DNA of 25,701 nucleotides from an uncultured Pseudoxanthomonas sp. (GTDB lineage Bacteria; Pseudomonadota; Gammaproteobacteria; Xanthomonadales; Xanthomonadaceae): positions 1 to 25,701 of the forward strand of contig CAMPIO010000051.1 of the NCBI GenBank assembly GCA_946886405.1, written 5' to 3'. The position numbers were made by a program, and so were the translations under genes. The stretch's first letter is position 1. Each line of letters begins with the position of its first letter. Under the pieces are notes generated by a model. It was not told the DNA's origin and did not search any database. It was given only the letters and a program-made list of their open reading frames with translations. Below are positions 6,295 through 15,330 of this stretch, one piece after another.

Positions 6295-9066
6295 ATGCGC
6301 TCGAATCACAACAAAAATCCGTCCTCGCGCCGTGCGCTGCGCAGGCAGCACCTGGCCGTCGCGTGCTGCCTCGCACTGGCGCTTCCCGTGGTCGCAAGCG
6401 CGCAGCAGGCGGCGGCTCCCGCCGACCCGACCGTGGAAACGCTCGACACCGTGAAGGTCACCGGCATCCGTGCCGCCATCGCCAATGCCGTCGAGACCAA
6501 GAACGAGTCCAGTTCGATCGTCGAAGCGATCTCCGCGGAAGACATCGGCAAGCTGCCCGATATCAGCATCGCGGATTCCATTTCGCGCTTGCCTGGCTTG
6601 ACCATGCAGCGTCTCGATGGCCGCGGGCAGGTAATCCATATTCGCGGCATGTCCGAGCAGTTCGCAGGCACGCTGCTCAATGGCCGCGAGCAGGTGACCA
6701 CGGGCGACAACCGGGGTGTGGAACTCGATCAATACCCCGCCGAGCTGATCAACGGCGTCACGGTCTACAAGACCCCCGATGCCTCGCTGGTGGGTCAGGG
6801 CATTTCCGGTACGGTCGACCTGCAGTCGATCCGTCCGCTGTCGTTCGGCGAGCGACGCATCGTCTTCACCGGACAGGGCGAGACCAACTCGTTCGACAAA
6901 CTTACCGAAGGTGGCGACAACAAGGGTTATCGCGTATCCGCTTCCTACGTTGACCAGTTTGCCGACGACACTGTGGGCTTCGCGATTGGCGTGGCGCGGA
7001 TGGACGCACCGTTCCAGGAGAAGCATTACAAGTCGTGGTGGTGGGCGGACACCGACATGTGGGGCGCACCACAGCCCGGCAAGCCCGCAGGCGCGATTGC
7101 GCTGCAAGGTGCGGAAGCCTGGGTGAAATCGCGCGACACCACACGCGACGGCGTCATGGCGGTGCTGGAATTCAAGCCGAACGACCGCTGGCACAGCGTG
7201 CTGGATGTCTACGCCTCGCGCTTCGACCAGGAAGAGTGGATGCGCGGCGCGATGTGGAGCAACGATCCCTGGTTCAACAACGGCGCCGTCAGCTACAGCA
7301 ACGCGAGTACGACCAACTACCACGGCACCTCCGTGGTCACCGGTGGCACGTTGAACGGCATTCAGCCGGCGATCCGCAACGACAACAACACCCGCGAGTC
7401 GCGGCTGTTTTCCGCCGGCTGGAACAACGAATTCAAGCTCAACGAAACGTGGACGCTGGCCACCGACCTCAGTTACTCGCGCGCCAAGGTCGAGGACTCC
7501 AAGCTCGAAACCTATGCGGGTCGCCTGGGTGGCATTTCTGCCGACTTCCGCGTGCGCCTGACGCCCGGCTTCGGGTACTACGCGCTGCCGGACATGGCGG
7601 ACCCGTCCGCCGTCTACCTGCGCGACCCGCAGAACTGGGGCCATGACGGCCGACTGGAGGACAGTCACCAGAAGGACGAAATGAAGGCTTTCCGCGTGGC
7701 CGTCAACCACGTCATCGAGTCGTCCGACTTCCTGCGCAGCTGGGATGCCGGCGTCCACGTCAGCAAGCGCACCAAGGAAAAGAGCGCGGAGGTCTATTTC
7801 GCCGATCTGCCGGGCCGCACGCCGACACTGATCGATCCTTCGTTGCTGTCCACGCCGACGGACCTCGGATTCGCCGGCATGGGTCGGGTCATCACTTACG
7901 ATCCGCGCGCCTTGCTGTCGCGGTACTACGATGTGTACATCAGCGAGTCGAACGACGATCTGCAGAAGGACGCGATCACCGACGAGGACGTGAAGACGTT
8001 CTACTTCAAGGCCAACCTCGACATGGACCTCACCGATACGGTGCGCCTGAGGGGTAATGCCGGCGTGCAGTACATCCGTACCGATCAGACGTCGGAAGGT
8101 GTCGTCATCCAGCAGAACGAGAACGGCCAGGCGCTCGTGGCCGGCACGGCGGGCGCGTCCTATGGCGACATCCTGCCCAGCCTCAACCTGGTGGCGGACT
8201 TCGGCAACGGCTGGAACCTGCGCTTCGGTGCTGCCCGCGAGATGATGCGCGCACGCATCAATGACATGGGTGCGCGTGCGAGTGTCTATGTGCAGACGTC
8301 GCAGGGCGGGCCGTCCGAGTGGCGCGGCAGCGGTGGCAATCCGGCGCTCGAGCCGTACCGTGCCAATGCCTACGATCTTTCGATCGAGAAGTATTTCGGC
8401 GAAGCGAGCTACGTCGCGCTGGCGGCGTTCTACAAGGACATGGATTCGTACATCTACACCCGCGAGATCCCCTGGGACTTCTCCGGCTACGACTACGAAG
8501 GTACCCAGCCGCCGGCTTCCAACCTCGGTGTGTTCTCCACGCCCGCCAACGGAACCGGTGGTTACATGCGCGGTTACGAGTTCTCCACGGCGCTGGGCGG
8601 CGAACTGATCCACGACGCGCTAGACGGCTTCGGCCTGCTGCTCAATGCGTCGTACACCGAGTCGTCGATCGATCCGGACGGTCCGGATATCGGGTCGGGT
8701 ACCGACACGTTCCCGGGATTGTCCAAGATCGTTGCCAATGCCACGGTGTACTACGAAAAACACGGTTTCTCGGCGCGCGTCAGCCAGCGCTTCCGCGACC
8801 CGTACCGCGGTGAATACGGCTCGATCTTCAACCAGCGCACGTATCGGTATACGTTGAACGAGCGCACGATCGACCTGCAGCTCGGCTACGACTTCCCGGA
8901 ATCCAGCCGTCTGTCGGGCCTGTCGATCCTGTTCCAGGTGAACAACCTCAACAACGAGCCCTTCAGCACCGAAGTCAGTTCCGGCACGCATCCGGATCTG
9001 TTCTTCCCGGAGGAGTACACGGAATACGGCCGCCAGTATCTGCTCGGCTTCCGCTACAAGCTGTGA
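6295..9066 (+). CDS. TonB-dependent receptor (Xanthomonas-type, sugar uptake class)
   Basis: Outer-membrane active transporter of 923 residues, powered through TonB-ExbBD. Residues 1-36 are a signal peptide ending ASA. A TonB box region lies at DTVKVTG (about 51-57). The plug domain follows (about 70-190): SSSIVEAISAEDIGKLPD, ISRLPGLTMQRLDGRGQVIHIRG and YKTPDASLVGQGISGTVDLQ are the hallmarks of the long receptor family expanded in Xanthomonadaceae and Caulobacter for plant and microbial glycans. The rest is the 22-strand barrel, rich in aromatic/polar alternation, ending GRQYLLGFRYKL (last residue Leu rather than the usual Phe). GGAGAGGG lies about 9 nt before the ATG. Followed by GH3 and permease genes; predicted to import oligosaccharides made by the GH30 enzyme. 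Confidence 0.95.
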   Translation: MRSNHNKNPSSRRALRRQHLAVACCLALALPVVASAQQAAAPADPTVETLDTVKVTGIRAAIANAVETKNESSSIVEAISAEDIGKLPDISIADSISRLPGLTMQRLDGRGQVIHIRGMSEQFAGTLLNGREQVTTGDNRGVELDQYPAELINGVTVYKTPDASLVGQGISGTVDLQSIRPLSFGERRIVFTGQGETNSFDKLTEGGDNKGYRVSASYVDQFADDTVGFAIGVARMDAPFQEKHYKSWWWADTDMWGAPQPGKPAGAIALQGAEAWVKSRDTTRDGVMAVLEFKPNDRWHSVLDVYASRFDQEEWMRGAMWSNDPWFNNGAVSYSNASTTNYHGTSVVTGGTLNGIQPAIRNDNNTRESRLFSAGWNNEFKLNETWTLATDLSYSRAKVEDSKLETYAGRLGGISADFRVRLTPGFGYYALPDMADPSAVYLRDPQNWGHDGRLEDSHQKDEMKAFRVAVNHVIESSDFLRSWDAGVHVSKRTKEKSAEVYFADLPGRTPTLIDPSLLSTPTDLGFAGMGRVITYDPRALLSRYYDVYISESNDDLQKDAITDEDVKTFYFKANLDMDLTDTVRLRGNAGVQYIRTDQTSEGVVIQQNENGQALVAGTAGASYGDILPSLNLVADFGNGWNLRFGAAREMMRARINDMGARASVYVQTSQGGPSEWRGSGGNPALEPYRANAYDLSIEKYFGEASYVALAAFYKDMDSYIYTREIPWDFSGYDYEGTQPPASNLGVFSTPANGTGGYMRGYEFSTALGGELIHDALDGFGLLLNASYTESSIDPDGPDIGSGTDTFPGLSKIVANATVYYEKHGFSARVSQRFRDPYRGEYGSIFNQRTYRYTLNERTIDLQLGYDFPESSRLSGLSILFQVNNLNNEPFSTEVSSGTHPDLFFPEEYTEYGRQYLLGFRYKL

Positions 9067-9095
9067 CCGCGGGACTGCGTTGATCATCGACGTAT

Positions 9096-9136
9096 CCGAC
9101 GGGACGCGGGGCCAGATCCTGCGTCCCGTCGGGCTT
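9096..9136 (+). terminator. Stem-loop after the TonB receptor gene
   Basis: A perfect 12-bp stem (CCGACGGGACGC at 9096-9107 with GCGTCCCGTCGG at 9121-9132) with a 13-nt loop, followed by only a short T run (GCTTTC). It sits 30 bp past the receptor stop and 64 bp before the GH3 start. It likely protects the 3' end of the receptor message or gives partial termination, lowering GH3 expression relative to the receptor. Confidence 0.65.
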
Positions 9137-9195
9137 TCATCAAGGCGCGGATCCTGTCGGGGATGTCGTGCGCGCCGCCACCAAGGGAGAAGCGA

Positions 9196-11739
9196 GTGAA
9201 TCCGATCCGAATGACCCTGCTGGGGGCCAGCCTGCTGGCCTGCCTGTCGTGTACGGCCAAGAAGGAGCCAGAGCAGAAGGCCACCGAGGCGACCGCCAGT
9301 GATGCCGCGGAACTGAAGGACTGGCCGGCGCTGAAGAGCAGCTTCGCGAAAGATCCTGCCGTGGAAGCGCGTGCGGCCGAGATCCTCGCGAGCATGACGC
9401 TGGAACAGAAGATCGGCCAGATGGTGCAGCCGGAGATCAAGTCGATCACGCCCGCCGAGGTGCGCACGTACTACATCGGCTCGGTACTCAACGGTGGCGG
9501 CTCTTGGCCGGCGATGAACAAGCGCGCGAAGGTCGAGGACTGGGTCAAGCTGGCGGACGCCTACTACGACGCCTCCATGGGCACCGATGCGAAGATCCCG
9601 GTGCCGATGATCTGGGGCACCGATGCGGTGCACGGCCACAGCAATGTCTTTGGCGCGACGATCTTTCCGCACAACATCGGCCTGGGCGCCGCGCACGATG
9701 TCGAGCTGATCGAGCGCATCGCCGAAGCCACGGGCCAATCGACGCGCGCCACCGGTGTCGCATGGACATTCGCACCGACCGTCGCCGTGGCGCAGGACGC
9801 GCGTTGGGGCCGCACCTACGAGAGCTACTCATCGCAGCCGGCACTGATACGCGAGTACGCGGCTGCCTACGTCAAAGGCATGCAGGGCGTGCTGGACAAG
9901 GATGGCAATGTCGTTGCGACGGCCAAGCACTTCATTGGCGACGGCGCCACCGACGGTGGCAAGGACCAGGGCAATGCGACGATCACCCAATCGCAGATGA
10001 TCAACGTCCACGGCCAGGGTTATTACGGTGCCATCGAAGCCGGTGTGCAGACGGTCATGGCGTCTTTCAACAGCTGGAACGACGTGGCTGCCGGCAAGGA
10101 CTACGGAAAGATGCACGGTACGCGCGACCTGCTGACGGTGGCGCTGAAGGAGAAGATGGGCTTCGACGGTTTCGTCGTCTCCGACTGGAATGGCATCGGC
10201 CAGGTGACCGGCTGCAGCGATGACAGCTGCCCGCAGGCGATCAATGCCGGCATCGACATGGTGATGGTCCCCGACAAGTGGAAGGCCTTCATCACCAACA
10301 CGATCGCGCAGGTGAAGTCCGGCGAGATACCCCAAGCACGCATCGATGATGCGGTGATGCGGATCCTGCGCGTCAAGCTGCGTGCGGGGTTGTGGGACCA
10401 CAAGCCGTCGGCCAGCCAGTACGCCGGCAAGGTGGAATCGCTGGTGCATCGCGATCTGGCACGTCGCGCAGCGCGCGAGTCGCTGGTGTTGCTGAAGAAC
10501 GATGGTGGCGCGCTGCCGTTGAAGAAAGGCCAGCGCGTGCTGCTGGTCGGCAAGAGCGCGGACAGCATCTCCAACCAGACCGGCGGATGGTCGCTCACGT
10601 GGCAGGGCACCGACAACACCAACGCGGACTTCCCCAACGCCGACAGCCTGGCTGCCGGCTTGCGCGAACAGTTGGGTGACGCCCAGGTGATCCTGCGCGA
10701 AAGCGCCGAGGGCGTGGACCCGGCCAGCTACGACGTCATCGTCGCCGCCATCGGCGAAACGCCGTACGCGGAAACGAATGGCGATATCGTGCCGTCGGAC
10801 ACGATGGCGCATAGCCGTCGCCACCCGGAAGACCTGGCCACGCTGAAGGCCGCCGCCGCTACCGGCAAGCCGGTCGTCACGGTGTTCCTGTCCGGCCGCG
10901 CGCTCTACGCCAACGACCTGATCAACCTGTCCAACAGTTTCGTCGCCGCATGGCTGCCGGGCACGGAAGGCAAGGGCGTCACCGACGTGCTGGTGGCGGG
11001 CGCCGATGGCAAGCCGGCGCATGATTTCCGCGGCAAGCTGACGTTCCCATGGCCGGCCGTTGCATGCCCGAAGTCCGACAGCGCACCGCAGTTCGCGCTG
11101 GATGGCGGTCTGCGTTATGGCGACAGCGGCAACGTCGGCAAGCTGCCGGAAGACAGCGCAGCGAGTTGTGGCGAAGCCACCGCGATGGGCGTCTTCAATC
11201 AGTCCGACATCGCGCCCTTCACCCTGCAGATGGCCGCAGGCGGCGCGGAGCAGGCCGTGGGTTCCGACATGAACACCACCCAGCGCTGGCCACAGGCCAA
11301 ACCCGCGCTGCAAGTGGCTACCGTGCAGGTGAACACGCAGCAGGATGCCAAGGAAGTCACCTGGCTGGCGCCCGCCCGCTTCTTCGCCCGCAATCCATCG
11401 AAGAACAACCTCACCTCGATGGCGACCGCACGCGGTGCCGTGCAGTTCGACGTGATCGTCAAGCAGGCACCCACCAGGCCGGTGCAGTTCACCGTCGCCT
11501 GCGGCGCGAATTGTGGCGTGAGCCTCGACCTTACTACGACTTTCTCCGGCGATGCCGTCGGCAGGAAGCAGACGGTCAAGGTGCCGCTGGCCTGCTTCGG
11601 CAAGCTGGGGGCGGACCTGAGTGGCGTGGACACGCCCTTCAGCATCACCGCCGACGCGCCGTTCGCGGCGGCATTCACCAACATCCAGGTGGTGGCCGGT
11701 GCGGCCGATGCTGCGGATGCGGTGAAGTGCGCGCAGTAG
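9196..11739 (+). CDS. GH3 family beta-glucosidase / exo-beta-glucanase, lipoprotein (ExoP-like)
   Basis: Releases terminal beta-glucose from oligosaccharides. 847 residues from the GTG at 9196, chosen because GGGAGAAG lies just before it and the peptide then has a lipoprotein signal (lipobox LLAC); an upstream ATG at 9163 is in frame but lacks these. The GH3 N-domain runs about 50-400 with PVPMIWGTDAVHGHSNVFGA, AKHFIGDGATDGG and the nucleophile Asp330 in GFVVSDWNG. The second domain (about 415-635) carries the likely acid/base Glu521 in AIGETPYAETNGD, as in barley ExoI and bacterial ExoP. The tail from about 690 (many beta strands, CGANCG) fits the ExoP C-terminal domain. Members act on beta-1,3/1,4-glucans and cello-oligosaccharides. 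Probably membrane-bound in the periplasm, acting on sugar brought in by the upstream receptor. Confidence 0.95.
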   Translation: MNPIRMTLLGASLLACLSCTAKKEPEQKATEATASDAAELKDWPALKSSFAKDPAVEARAAEILASMTLEQKIGQMVQPEIKSITPAEVRTYYIGSVLNGGGSWPAMNKRAKVEDWVKLADAYYDASMGTDAKIPVPMIWGTDAVHGHSNVFGATIFPHNIGLGAAHDVELIERIAEATGQSTRATGVAWTFAPTVAVAQDARWGRTYESYSSQPALIREYAAAYVKGMQGVLDKDGNVVATAKHFIGDGATDGGKDQGNATITQSQMINVHGQGYYGAIEAGVQTVMASFNSWNDVAAGKDYGKMHGTRDLLTVALKEKMGFDGFVVSDWNGIGQVTGCSDDSCPQAINAGIDMVMVPDKWKAFITNTIAQVKSGEIPQARIDDAVMRILRVKLRAGLWDHKPSASQYAGKVESLVHRDLARRAARESLVLLKNDGGALPLKKGQRVLLVGKSADSISNQTGGWSLTWQGTDNTNADFPNADSLAAGLREQLGDAQVILRESAEGVDPASYDVIVAAIGETPYAETNGDIVPSDTMAHSRRHPEDLATLKAAAATGKPVVTVFLSGRALYANDLINLSNSFVAAWLPGTEGKGVTDVLVAGADGKPAHDFRGKLTFPWPAVACPKSDSAPQFALDGGLRYGDSGNVGKLPEDSAASCGEATAMGVFNQSDIAPFTLQMAAGGAEQAVGSDMNTTQRWPQAKPALQVATVQVNTQQDAKEVTWLAPARFFARNPSKNNLTSMATARGAVQFDVIVKQAPTRPVQFTVACGANCGVSLDLTTTFSGDAVGRKQTVKVPLACFGKLGADLSGVDTPFSITADAPFAAAFTNIQVVAGAADAADAVKCAQ

Positions 11740-11750
11740 GTCGGTTCCTG

Positions 11751-11781
11751 CAGCGCCCCGCTGTATCACGGCGGGGCGCTG
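11751..11781 (+). terminator. GC-rich stem-loop after GH3 gene
   Basis: Perfect 11-bp stem: CAGCGCCCCGC (11751-11761) and GCGGGGCGCTG (11771-11781) with a 9-nt loop, starting 11 bp after the GH3 stop. No T run follows, so it may stabilise the message or give weak termination rather than act as a full intrinsic terminator. Confidence 0.5.
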
Positions 11782-11863
11782 ACGCAGTGCAAGTTGCAAT
11801 CGCGCGGCGGCTCCGTAGGCTGGCCGCTCCGTCCGGATTCCATACCAGCAGGCATACCAATCC

Positions 11864-13318
11864 ATGACCACCCAAACGACCCGATGGTCGCAGTTCGGCG
11901 TGCTGATCACCGTGTTCTTCTTCTGGGGTTTCGTTGCCGCCAGCAACGACATCCTGATCCCGGTGTTCAAGAAAGCCTTCAACCTGACGCAGGCGCAGAG
12001 CCAGTATGTCGCCGTCGCCTTCTACGTGGCCTATACCGTGGGGTCGCTCATCTATGTGGCGGTCTCCAAGATCATCGGCCTCGATCTGCTCAACAAGATC
12101 GGTTACAAGAACGGCATCTGCCTGGGTCTGGTGATCTCAGCGCTCGGCACGCTGCTGTTCTACCCAGCCGCCAACAGCGGCTCCTTTGGCCTGATGCTGT
12201 CGGGACTCTTCATCGTCGGCCTGGGTTTCTCGCTGCAGCAGATCGCGGCCAACCCGCTGGCCATTGTCATCGGTGATCCCAAGACCGGTGCGCAGCGGCT
12301 GACGCTGGCCGGCGGCATCAACAACTTCGGCACCACCATTGGCCCGCTGCTGGTCAGCGTGGCCATCTTCGGCAGCGTACTGTCGGGCGGCACCGAAGCC
12401 AGCATCGAAAGCGTCAAGACGCCGTACCTGGTGCTGGGCGTAGCCTTCATCCTGGTGGCGATCTTCCTGAAGTTCTCGTCGGTGCCCAACCACATCGACC
12501 TGGAGAAGCTGTCGGAGTCCGAAGCGCAGGACACGAGCAAGCTGATTCACAAGAAATCGGCGCTGGGCTATCCGCAGCTGGTGCTGGGCATGATCGCCAT
12601 CTTCGTCTACGTGGGTGTGGAAGTGTCGACCATCAGCAACCTGCCGGCCTACCTGGAATCGCCTGAGGGTCTGGGCCTGGAGACTTCGCAGATCGCGCCG
12701 TTCGTGTCGCTGTACTGGGCCAGCCTGATGATCGGCCGCTGGGGCGGCGCGGCCGGGGCGTTCAACGTCGGTTCCGGTGCCAAGCGCTGGCTGACGCTGC
12801 TGCTGCCGTACGTGGCGTTCGGCGTGTTCCTGGCCGTCAACGCGATCATGAAGCATGAGGTCTCGCAGTTCTTCGGCTACGCCGCCGTCATCGTGCTGAT
12901 GATCCTGGCCACGCTGGCGAGCAAGGGCAACCCGGCGCGCATGCTGCTGTACTTCGCCATCTGCGGCATCGCCGCGCTGCTGATCGGCATGTTCACCACC
13001 GGCTGGACCAGCGTGGTGGCCTTCATCAGCGTGGGTCTGTTCTGCAGCACGATGTGGCCGTGCATCTTCGCGCTGGCCATCACCGGGCTCGGCAACAAGA
13101 CCAACCAGGGCAGCAGCCTGCTGATCATGATGATCATGGGCGGCGGCTTTGTCAGCCTTGCGCAGGGCGCACTGGCGGACCAGGTGGGCGTGCATTTCAG
13201 CTTCATCGTCGGCGTGGTGTGTTTCGCCTACTTGGCGTTCTACGCCATCGCGGCCACCCGCACGTTGCGCAAGCAGGGCATCGATCTGGACAAGCTCGCC
13301 GCCAGCAGCGGCCACTGA
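11864..13318 (+). CDS. Sugar MFS transporter, FucP/GluP type
   Basis: Inner-membrane proton-coupled monosaccharide importer of the fucose/glucose-galactose permease branch of the major facilitator superfamily. 484 residues with about 12 hydrophobic segments. Features: VLITVFFFWGFVAASNDILIP in TM1, the typical opening of FucP/GluP/NagP proteins; SLQQIAANPLAIVIGDPKTGAQRLTLAGGINNFGTTIGPLL in TM4-5 with the QxxANP pattern of this branch; a longer cytoplasmic loop at about 205-230 (EKLSESEAQDTSKL); and SVGLFCSTMWPCIFALAITGLG near the C-terminus. No strong ribosome binding site precedes the ATG at 11864. It follows the GH3 gene by 124 bp and completes the glycan-use set, most simply by importing glucose freed by GH3. 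The exact sugar is not visible. Confidence 0.93.
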   Translation: MTTQTTRWSQFGVLITVFFFWGFVAASNDILIPVFKKAFNLTQAQSQYVAVAFYVAYTVGSLIYVAVSKIIGLDLLNKIGYKNGICLGLVISALGTLLFYPAANSGSFGLMLSGLFIVGLGFSLQQIAANPLAIVIGDPKTGAQRLTLAGGINNFGTTIGPLLVSVAIFGSVLSGGTEASIESVKTPYLVLGVAFILVAIFLKFSSVPNHIDLEKLSESEAQDTSKLIHKKSALGYPQLVLGMIAIFVYVGVEVSTISNLPAYLESPEGLGLETSQIAPFVSLYWASLMIGRWGGAAGAFNVGSGAKRWLTLLLPYVAFGVFLAVNAIMKHEVSQFFGYAAVIVLMILATLASKGNPARMLLYFAICGIAALLIGMFTTGWTSVVAFISVGLFCSTMWPCIFALAITGLGNKTNQGSSLLIMMIMGGGFVSLAQGALADQVGVHFSFIVGVVCFAYLAFYAIAATRTLRKQGIDLDKLAASSGH

Positions 13319-13324
13319 GTGTGG

Positions 13325-13351
13325 TGCGCGCCGGAGAGAGGCCGGCGCGCA
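13325..13351 (+). terminator. Stem-loop immediately after the permease
   Basis: TGCGCGCCGG (13325-13334) pairs perfectly with CCGGCGCGCA (13342-13351) around a 7-nt loop. No T run of its own; it directly precedes a canonical terminator and may act as a 3'-end barrier. Confidence 0.5.
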
Positions 13352-13357
13352 TCCTCC

Positions 13358-13396
13358 AAGCCACCTGGCTGCTCTCCAGCCCGGTGGCTTTTTTTT
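13358..13396 (+). terminator. Intrinsic terminator of the glycan locus
   Basis: AAGCCACC pairs with GGTGGCTT, with a nested GGCTG/CAGCC stem inside, and the stem runs into an eight-T tract (13389-13396). This is a textbook Rho-independent terminator and marks the end of the receptor-GH3-permease unit. Confidence 0.9.
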
Positions 13397-13463
13397 GGTT
13401 CTCCTTTGCGCCATCGCCGTAAAGGCGCACCATCGGCGCCGGGCCTGGATACCGGAGACAGCA

Positions 13464-14507
13464 ATGACGAAGGCGAGGCGGTGCGGAGGGTGGCGTCGAT
13501 GGTGCCTGCGCGTGGCGGTGGCACTGGCCGTGCTGGGGATCGGCACATGGGCCGCATTCCAGTTCAGTCCATGGCCCTCGGTCCTGTTGATCCGCTGGGT
13601 GTTCGACCGGGGCGCCGCTGATGCCTCCGCTGCCCTGCGCAAGCATCTGCCCGCGGGCGTGACCGAGAAACGCGACCTGTCCTACGATGCGACGGATCCC
13701 GATGCCGTGCTCGACGTCTATTTCCCCGCTAGCGTGCAGGGAAGCAGCCAGCGGATGACGACGGTGGTATGGGTGCATGGCGGTGGCTTCGTATCCGGCC
13801 GCCGTCAGGACGTCGCCAACTACCTGCGCATCCTTGCCGCGCGCGGCGTCGTGGTCGTCAACATGGACTACACGATTGCGCCGGAAGCGACATGGCCCAC
13901 GCCTGCGCGGCAGCTCAACGCGGCACTCGCCTACCTGCAGGCGCATGCGGACAAACTGAACATCGATTCCAGCCGCATCGTGCTGGCGGGGGATTCGGCG
14001 GGCGCGCAGATCGCCGCCGAGATGGCCGCCATCACCACATCGCCGCAGCATGCGCAGCGGGTCGGCATCACGCCCGCGCTGCAACCTGCGCAGCTCGCGG
14101 GGACCGTGCTTTTCTGCGGCCCCTACGACGCTGGCCTGGTGCAATGGGACAGCCCGTTCGCGGGCTTCATGCGCACCGTATTGTGGTCGTATCTAGGGGA
14201 GAAAGCGTTCCGCGACGACCCCAGGCTCGACACTTTTTCGGTCGCGCGCCACGTCACGTCCGACTTTCCGCCGTCCTTTGTCAGTGCAGGCAATGCCGAT
14301 CCGCTGGAGCCGCATTCGCGCGCACTGGTGGCTGCGCTCGAAAAGCAGGGTGTGAAGGTGGACGCGCTGTTCTTCCCGAAGGACTACACGCCCGCACTGG
14401 CGCATGAGTACCAGTTCAACCTCGATACCGAGGCGGGCCGTCTGGCGATGGAGCGCAGCGTCGCGTTTCTCGACGGCCTGAAGCGCGAGCCTGCCATCGC
14501 TCGCTGA
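13464..14507 (+). CDS. Alpha/beta hydrolase (HSL-like esterase/lipase), membrane-anchored
   Basis: 347-residue serine hydrolase. Residues about 15-33 are one hydrophobic segment after a basic start (MTKARRCGGWRRWCLR), so it is probably an inner-membrane anchored periplasmic enzyme or carries an uncleaved signal. The oxyanion motif HGGGF (WVHGGGFVSG) and GDSAG with nucleophile Ser178 place it with the hormone-sensitive-lipase/carboxylesterase group; Asp279 (AGNADPLEPHS) and His314 (ALAHEYQF) complete the triad. A GGAGA lies before the ATG at 13464. It is separated from the glycan locus by a strong terminator, so a joint role (for example removal of ester groups from the glycan) is only a possibility. 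Natural substrate unknown. Confidence 0.9.
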   Translation: MTKARRCGGWRRWCLRVAVALAVLGIGTWAAFQFSPWPSVLLIRWVFDRGAADASAALRKHLPAGVTEKRDLSYDATDPDAVLDVYFPASVQGSSQRMTTVVWVHGGGFVSGRRQDVANYLRILAARGVVVVNMDYTIAPEATWPTPARQLNAALAYLQAHADKLNIDSSRIVLAGDSAGAQIAAEMAAITTSPQHAQRVGITPALQPAQLAGTVLFCGPYDAGLVQWDSPFAGFMRTVLWSYLGEKAFRDDPRLDTFSVARHVTSDFPPSFVSAGNADPLEPHSRALVAALEKQGVKVDALFFPKDYTPALAHEYQFNLDTEAGRLAMERSVAFLDGLKREPAIAR

Positions 14508-14514
14508 GACTGCA

Positions 14515-14835
14515 TCAACCCACCAACGCGATCCCGGTATCAACGCCGCGTTGCACCTGCGCAGGCTGACGATCCGCGTATCTGCACAGCAGCCCGGCGC
14601 GCTGGCGGGCCCACTGGGTGGCCCATCCGATGGCGCGTTCTTCGCAACGCACTGCCATCTCGAACGGCGAGATGTCGCCCATGTCCACGAGCACGCGCAG
14701 CACCAGGCCGGCGTTGACGGGACGGATTTCGGCGATGGTCGTATCGTCCACACGCAGGTCATGGCCGGCATCGGTGCGGTGCCACGCAAAGCGGTCAGGA
14801 AGGACATGCGGCGATGTCTTGATGACGATGTTCAC
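14515..14835 (-). CDS. Hypothetical protein, about 106 residues
   Basis: Reading frame with a GTG start at 14835 and TGA at 14515, convergent with the hydrolase gene (7-bp gap). The peptide is soluble and balanced in charge (FAWHRTDAGHDLRVDDTTIAE, then GLVLRVLVDMGDISPFEMAVRCEERAIGWATQW), with no signal peptide or membrane segment. Third-position GC looks normal for the region and the other frames give poorer peptides, which supports coding. I do not recognise a family. The ribosome binding site is weak, so the true start may differ. Confidence 0.6.
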   Translation of the reverse strand: MNIVIKTSPHVLPDRFAWHRTDAGHDLRVDDTTIAEIRPVNAGLVLRVLVDMGDISPFEMAVRCEERAIGWATQWARQRAGLLCRYADRQPAQVQRGVDTGIALVG

Positions 14836-15009
14836 GCGAGGGTTCCCGGAGAAGCGGTACGCGGACCTTGGGGCAAGACGCGTGCAAGCGGCGTCAATGC
14901 CAGTCCTCGCGAGGGTGGGCGCCGGGCCAGGGGGTCGCAGCCACGTGAATGACGGTTCGGGCAGGAGATCCTGCCTCTGCTCGCATGGACGATCGATGCC
15001 GTCGGCGGA

Positions 15010-15330
15010 TCAGTCGAGCGGGGTAAGGGGCTTCTGGTCGACGTGATCGATCAGCGGGGTGCAACGATCGATGAGTGCCGCGATGGCAGGCAACTGAAGT
15101 GCACCGCGTTGATCCTCGAAGCTGCGCCAGAACTCGGTGACGAAGACGCCGTCCGGGTCGTCCTGAACGCCGCTGATGAGGTACTCGATGCAGCCCGGGC
15201 TTTGGCACGCCACGTTCGCCACTTCACCCAGGACGTCGATGAAGGCCTCTCTGGATCCGGCCTTCACCTTTATGAAAGTGGCCAGCCCATAACCGTAGCT
15301 GCTGGTAGGCAGATGCGTGGTTTCGTACAT
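15010..15330 (-). CDS. Antibiotic biosynthesis monooxygenase (ABM) domain protein, putative quinol monooxygenase
   Basis: 106 residues from the ATG at 15330 (an in-frame TTG three codons earlier is less likely). The order of elements fits the dimeric alpha+beta-barrel ABM fold, as in YgiN: a first strand GLATFIKVKAGSREAFIDVL with the helix after it, then ACQSPGCIEYLISGVQDDPDGVFVTEFWRSFEDQRGALQLPAIAALID. CQSPGC-EYL and VFVTEFW-SFED are the two most typical stretches of the family. Such proteins oxidise quinols or other small aromatics without a cofactor, but many have no known substrate. No neighbour suggests one. Confidence 0.85.
   Translation of the reverse strand: MYETTHLPTSSYGYGLATFIKVKAGSREAFIDVLGEVANVACQSPGCIEYLISGVQDDPDGVFVTEFWRSFEDQRGALQLPAIAALIDRCTPLIDHVDQKPLTPLD

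Noticed and set aside
6220..8613. Minus-strand open frame of 797 codons
   Set aside because: Shadow of the TonB receptor gene; no motif, and it would run across the promoter and operator region of that gene.
11788..11798. TGCAAGTTGCA short palindrome before the permease gene
   Set aside because: It does not resemble the operator at 6256-6269, and no acceptable -35/-10 pair lies around it; an 11-bp odd palindrome is not strong evidence.
9829..11982. Minus-strand open frame of 717 codons
   Set aside because: Shadow of the GH3 gene; Arg/His/Gln-rich peptide with no recognisable domain.
14960..14975. GGCAGG-AGAT-CCTGCC hairpin downstream of the ABM gene
   Set aside because: Six-base stem with no T run on either strand; too weak to call a terminator or operator.
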